The translations under genes were made by a program, and so were the position numbers. Below, piece after piece: positions 13,603-16,822 of a DNA stretch of 16,822 nucleotides (the stretch's first letter is position 1; every line of letters begins with the position of its first letter). The notes under the pieces are model-generated. The model worked only from the letters and a program-made list of their open reading frames with translations, did not search any database and was not told the origin of the DNA. The DNA comes from Candidatus Bathyarchaeota archaeon (GTDB lineage Archaea > Thermoproteota > Bathyarchaeia > 40CM-2-53-6), in NCBI GenBank assembly GCA_005882905.1, contig VBBG01000100.1, positions 1 to 16,822 of the forward strand. The letters run 5' to 3'.

Positions 13603-14688
13603 TTGGCAACCAGTCATAGTATCGACGAGTCCTTCAAGCTGAAGGAAACTCTTGCGGGTGCCAAGCCGTCCTTCAAGGTTGTAGTTATGCCAGATTTCTT
13701 TCTAGATTATATTCTGACCTACCCTGGCACACTCAACGAATTGACAGCATCCTTTCTGGAGGTAGCTCAGAGGGGAGGCGGGAATCTTCTAGGCTGGGCG
13801 CATACCATCGGACGTGGAGGAAACGCTTCAAACATGGTAGCCCAGCTCTCAAAGCTAGGCTGTGAGGTCGTCCCGATTATTGAGACGGACGAACTCGGAA
13901 GGATAGTTCTCCAACACTTCCTCAAGGGCGTGGACCTTTCCCATGTTCGGACAACAGGAACAATGTCCCGGACTATGTCCTTCGAGACAGAGCACTCGGG
14001 CAGGCGCGTCAACATTATGGTGAGCGACCCAGGATCCCTCTCTCAGTTCGGCCCAGAGAAACTCAGCCAGGAGGACAAGACGCTCATTTCCGAAGCAGAT
14101 TTCGTCTGCGTCCTCAACTGGAATCAGAACAAGAAGGGGACGGAGCTCGCCGAGAAGGTCTTCTCCATCGCCAAGAACGAAGGAAAGGCCGTCACCTTCT
14201 TCGACCCGGGAGATCCTGCACTCCGAGTGGGCGAGATAGAGGGGCTGAACGAACGCGTCCTCACGCCGGGACTCGTTGATGTCCTAAGCGTAAACGAGAA
14301 CGAGCTGGTGCATCTGGCAAAGGGGGTAGCAGAGGACACGTCGGAGATGGAAGGTGCTGAGGATCCTCTCTTCGGAGCTGCCAGCGTATTCAGTATGATG
14401 ATACCGAGAGTCGATCTGCACACGCCCGAGTTCTCAGCAACGTTTGTCGACGGGCAGAGACTCCGCGTCCCATGCGCAAGGATCAAGCCTGCGAAAGTGA
14501 CTGGCGCCGGAGACGTCTGGAACGCTGCCGACATCTATGCTCAAGGAGTCGGGCTCGGGCATAAGGATCGGCTGGTATTTGCGAACGCTGCCGGTGCAGC
14601 GTATCTGGAGAGACGGGGGTTTGAGCCTCCTACTCTGGGAGAGGTTATCGGAAGACTCGACAGTGTCGTCGCGGCCAGCAAGCCCTAG
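13603..14688 (+). CDS. PfkB-family carbohydrate/nucleoside kinase
   Basis: A 361-residue ribokinase-fold kinase. The N-terminal signature GRGGNASNMVAQLSKLG (about 70-86) binds the sugar; the C-terminal signature is KVTGAGDVWNA with the anion hole GAGD (301-304) and catalytic base D304. The Asp-Pro-Gly-Asp motif at 201-204 and VLSVNENEL at 228-235 are typical mid-domain blocks. It phosphorylates a sugar, nucleoside or related alcohol with ATP; the substrate cannot be read by eye. The frame starts at TTG 13603; an ATG at residue 29, close to the first beta strand, is a possible alternative. It diverges from the Yip1-like pair. Confidence 0.87.
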   Translation: MATSHSIDESFKLKETLAGAKPSFKVVVMPDFFLDYILTYPGTLNELTASFLEVAQRGGGNLLGWAHTIGRGGNASNMVAQLSKLGCEVVPIIETDELGRIVLQHFLKGVDLSHVRTTGTMSRTMSFETEHSGRRVNIMVSDPGSLSQFGPEKLSQEDKTLISEADFVCVLNWNQNKKGTELAEKVFSIAKNEGKAVTFFDPGDPALRVGEIEGLNERVLTPGLVDVLSVNENELVHLAKGVAEDTSEMEGAEDPLFGAASVFSMMIPRVDLHTPEFSATFVDGQRLRVPCARIKPAKVTGAGDVWNAADIYAQGVGLGHKDRLVFANAAGAAYLERRGFEPPTLGEVIGRLDSVVAASKP

Positions 14689-14791
14689 GGTTTCACGAGT
14701 CTTAAATTGGCTAGACAGATTGTCTCGGCATACAGGCTGGGCAAGAGTTCGAGCTGCAACTGAGATCGCTAGAGGTACAAGTTAGCAATTG

Positions 14792-15577
14792 ATGAAAGTG
14801 GCTGAAGGGGTCTACAGGGTACCCGCCCGTGCAGCGAACGCCTACCTAGTCGAAGCCGACAATGGACTAGTGCTCGTCGACACGGGGTTGCCGGGTAGTG
14901 AGAAGCGGATACTGAAAGCAATCGCCGGTCTCGGCAGAGAGCCCAGCGATGTGAAGCTGATACTTCTGACTCACCGACACTTGGACCATATAGGAAGCGC
15001 GGCGGCTCTCAAGAAAGAGACTTCTGGGATGCTTGTCTCTCATCCGTTCGAGAAGCCGTATGTTGCTGGGACCCTTGTGATTATCACTCCGCGGGCGTGG
15101 AGCCTTTACGCACGGATAGTAAGGCGTGTCTTGGCGGTTGTATCCTCGACAATGAAGCTGTTTCGCCTCATCAAGTATCACCCCGTACATGTTGACGAGG
15201 CCGCGGACGAAGAGTCGGTGCTGGAGAAAGTCGGGCTCGACGGGTCGATCGTCTGGACCCCCGGCCATACGAAAGGGTCTGTCTCTCTATTCCTAAACGA
15301 GAGCAAGGTTGCGATAATCGGCGATCTTCTGACGAGCAAACGTGGGAAGCTGGTTGAGCCGATGTTCATGGAGAACACTTCACAGACCAGGTCGAGTGTT
15401 CAGCGAATCCTTGATCTGGACCCGGTGACCCTCTGCCCGGGACACGGCAAACCTCTTCCCCCGTCTACGGTTAGGGTCAAGGAGAGAGCAGCTCAATCAG
15501 TCATGGTGGAGACCAAGAAGGAAGAAGATATAGACCTCGAGGGTCTGGCGAAGGATCTGTCTGCAGAAGCTGCATAG
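14792..15577 (+). CDS. Metallo-beta-lactamase-fold hydrolase
   Basis: A 261-residue protein with the complete binuclear metal site: THRHLDHIG (H61, H63, D65, H66), H159 in TPGHTKGS, D178 in IIGDLL, and H218 in CPGHGKP. This is the glyoxalase II-like branch of the metallo-beta-lactamase superfamily (PF00753), which usually hydrolyses thioesters, lactones or similar bonds. An insert of about 50 residues between the metal motifs (roughly 88-140), rich in hydrophobic and basic residues, may form a lid or touch the membrane. The acidic C-terminus is probably flexible. TTG 14789 directly precedes ATG 14792; I use the ATG. It follows the PfkB kinase by about 100 bases, in which a TATA-like CTTAAAT (about 14700) may give a separate promoter. 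Confidence 0.87.
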   Translation: MKVAEGVYRVPARAANAYLVEADNGLVLVDTGLPGSEKRILKAIAGLGREPSDVKLILLTHRHLDHIGSAAALKKETSGMLVSHPFEKPYVAGTLVIITPRAWSLYARIVRRVLAVVSSTMKLFRLIKYHPVHVDEAADEESVLEKVGLDGSIVWTPGHTKGSVSLFLNESKVAIIGDLLTSKRGKLVEPMFMENTSQTRSSVQRILDLDPVTLCPGHGKPLPPSTVRVKERAAQSVMVETKKEEDIDLEGLAKDLSAEAA

Positions 15578-15651
15578 ATGCGGGAATGGCTGGGGACAGA
15601 TGTACTCCTAGCGGGGACGCTCTGAAAAGAAAAGAGTGGGAGTTTGGAGGG

Positions 15652-16260
15652 CTACTTTCGAACCTTGTCGAAGCGTGACGCCACGTCGTCCCAGTTGACT
15701 ACGTTCCACCAAGCATCGACATACTTGGCGCGGTCGTTCACGTAGTCGAGATAGTAGGCGTGCTCCCACACGTCAAGGACGAGTAGCGGGGTCATGCCTT
15801 GGACTGCGAGGTCCATATGCTTCTCCGCCTGAAGTGTGATTAGCTGATCCGAGACTGGCTCGTAGGCGAGCATTCCCCAGCCTGATCCCTCGACTTGTTT
15901 TGCCGCGTTGCTGAACTGTTCCTTGAAGGAGTCGAATTTTCCAAAGTCTTTGTTGATCTGGTCAGCGAGCCGTGCTCCCGGTGTTCCTCCGCCGCCCTGT
16001 TTCATATTGGGCCAGAATAGGCTGTGCATCGTATGGCCCGAAGCGTTGAAGGCCAAGTCACGGGATATTCCACGGACGTCGATTCCTGCAAAACCGGTCT
16101 GTCGAGCCTTTTCGAGCTTATCAAGGGCCGCGTTGGCTCCGTTCACATAGGCAAGGTGGTGTTTGTCGTGGTGGAGAGTCATTATCTTCTCAGAAATCGT
16201 CGGTTCGAGCGCGTTGTACTTGTAGGGCAAGTTTGGTAGTGCGTATCTTTTGCCTGGCAT
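15652..16260 (-). CDS. Fe/Mn superoxide dismutase
   Basis: A 202-residue superoxide dismutase of the Fe/Mn family, of full usual length. Metal ligands are H30 (MTLHHDKHH), H79 (GHTMHSLFW), D163 and H167 (VLDVWEHAYY). The family start LPNLPYKYNALEP and NGANAALDKLE are intact. It converts superoxide to oxygen and peroxide in the cytoplasm. His148 in AEKHMDL lies where some Fe-type and cambialistic enzymes carry His, so iron or dual metal use is possible, but I would not decide it by eye. The start is ATG 16260; a TATA-like GTTTTATG (minus, 16288-16295) predicts a transcript starting about 5 bases before it. No regulator gene is adjacent. Confidence 0.95.
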   Translation of the reverse strand: MPGKRYALPNLPYKYNALEPTISEKIMTLHHDKHHLAYVNGANAALDKLEKARQTGFAGIDVRGISRDLAFNASGHTMHSLFWPNMKQGGGGTPGARLADQINKDFGKFDSFKEQFSNAAKQVEGSGWGMLAYEPVSDQLITLQAEKHMDLAVQGMTPLLVLDVWEHAYYLDYVNDRAKYVDAWWNVVNWDDVASRFDKVRK

Positions 16261-16287
16261 AAGACGAGGGCTCGCTGGAACCCTTCA

Positions 16288-16295
16288 CATAAAAC
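16288..16295 (-). promoter_or_regulatory. TATA-like element of the superoxide dismutase gene
   Basis: The minus strand reads GTTTTATG, centred about 31 bases before ATG 16260, predicting a nearly leaderless mRNA. Confidence 0.45.
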
Positions 16296-16330
16296 TATGG
16301 CTCAGTTCTTACCAACGCATTTTGCAGGCC

Positions 16331-16348
16331 CGCCCCCGGGAGGGGGGG
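16331..16348. terminator. G/C-only hairpin, possible terminator of the SnoaL-TM gene
   Basis: CCCCC (16333-16337), a GGGA loop and GGGGG (16342-16346), extended to seven G, form a very stable short hairpin. It lies after the end of the minus-strand SnoaL-TM gene and before the superoxide dismutase promoter. No T-run follows in the minus direction, so termination is uncertain. Confidence 0.3.
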
Positions 16349-16416
16349 TTAGATAGATCTTTCGAGTCTGGGCACTATTCGCGGTTTCAGGCTTGTTTCA
16401 GCGGAGAAAACTGCTT

Positions 16417-16822
16417 CTAGATCAGTTGCGAACGAGCGGGAACCGCAAGCAAACGAGCATCACAGGTCGCCATGGGACCCCACAGGAGGATTCTTCGTAG
16501 GGTCCGTATCCCTAATAGAAGAGATAGCATGCCCGCAAAGAATGGCGCGAAAAGTAATACCAGAGTGGGACCGGGGATTCTTCCGCTTGAATAAACCAAG
16601 AACGTCATCAACAGTGCCTGGTATGTCATGATTGCCAATCCTGCTATGATTGCTATCAGATTGCGGTTCACGCTCTTGCTAATCCAACCAAGTTGGACAG
16701 GTATTTCGCGTGGGTCAAAATAGCCGTGGGTCTCGACTATCTTTCCATCCTGAAACCTGTGAAACACAGCCCGTCTGGAACTGAACCTCTTGTACGTCGG
16801 CTTAGCATCACGCCTTCTCACT
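16417..16822 (-). CDS. SnoaL-like (NTF2-fold) domain fused to two membrane helices, partial (cut by window edge)
   Basis: The frame is open to the window edge, so the N-terminus is missing; the GTG at 16821 is probably internal. The first part, RAVFHRFQDGKIVETHGYFDP followed by LGWI, is the typical last strand pair of SnoaL-like ester cyclase/NTF2-fold domains. Next come two hydrophobic segments, LIAIIAGLAIMTYQALLMTFLVY and PTLVLLFAPFFAGMLSLLLGI, then a short tail. A SnoaL domain anchored by C-terminal helices is unusual. The catalytic residues lie in the unseen part, so enzymatic function cannot be judged. Confidence 0.6.
   Translation of the reverse strand, partial: VRRRDAKPTYKRFSSRRAVFHRFQDGKIVETHGYFDPREIPVQLGWISKSVNRNLIAIIAGLAIMTYQALLMTFLVYSSGRIPGPTLVLLFAPFFAGMLSLLLGIRTLRRILLWGPMATCDARLLAVPARSQLI

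Noticed and set aside
14537..14785. Plus-strand 82-residue frame over the end of the PfkB gene.
   Set aside because: It overlaps the conserved GAGD region in another frame and has no protein-like features.
1..16822. Mobile elements, CRISPR arrays, prophage, toxin-antitoxin or defence genes.
   Set aside because: No transposase, integrase, Cas or restriction motif, no regularly spaced repeats, and no terminal inverted repeats with target duplications were found by eye.

Overview
The window looks like a piece of an archaeal chromosome, most likely from the TACK group (Nitrososphaeria- or Bathyarchaeia-like; lineage is inferred, not proven). Diagnostic genes are a CDP-archaeol synthase (archaeal ether lipids), a RadB-type recombinase, a Clp1-type polynucleotide kinase, PAC2-family proteasome assembly chaperones, an aKMT-like lysine methyltransferase, and small ribbon-helix-helix and C2H2 zinc-finger proteins. 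Many genes have an A/T-rich TATA-like element 25-30 bases before an ATG, TTG or GTG and no Shine-Dalgarno, the leaderless layout common in archaea. No tRNA, rRNA, CRISPR array, transposase or phage gene was seen, and no gene-free stretch exceeds about 300 bases. The longest gaps (842-1003, 2518-2675, 5678-5879, 9973-10083, 11699-11859, 16261-16416) hold promoters, inverted repeats or nothing recognisable.

Layout. 1-841 (minus): an ABC exporter, ATPase plus the first codons of its permease. 1004-2517 (plus): an HD phosphohydrolase and a ribbon-helix-helix regulator, then a tiny tail-anchored membrane protein (2676-2852). 2872-4001 (minus): a PAC2-type proteasome assembly chaperone followed 23 bases later by a small protein that I read as PAC3/PAC4-like. 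An aKMT-like methyltransferase (4103-4573) diverges from them across one shared TATA box. A Clp1-type kinase (4565-5677, minus) converges on the methyltransferase and diverges from a plus-strand run radB, carS, tldD, tldE (5880-9972).

10084-13522 (minus except one gene): a two-TM SHOCT protein behind a twin-palindrome operator, a cystathionine gamma-synthase/lyase, an unrecognised small CxxC protein, a divergent C2H2 zinc-finger protein, and two tandem Yip1-like membrane proteins. 13603-15577 (plus): a PfkB-family sugar kinase and a metallo-beta-lactamase-fold hydrolase. 15652-16260 (minus): Fe/Mn superoxide dismutase, which implies exposure to oxygen. The right edge holds a SnoaL-like domain fused to two membrane helices, cut by the window.

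The most interesting point is the PAC2 plus PAC3/4-like pair: eukaryotes build the proteasome alpha ring with PAC1-PAC2 and PAC3-PAC4 dimers, and here both kinds appear to sit in one archaeal operon. Two promoters carry striking perfect palindromes (10490-10513 and 12080-12099). Three genes (HD, SHOCT, CxxC) read sensibly only if one G/C is added or removed in a three-base G/C run. These are either real frameshifts or sequencing errors.
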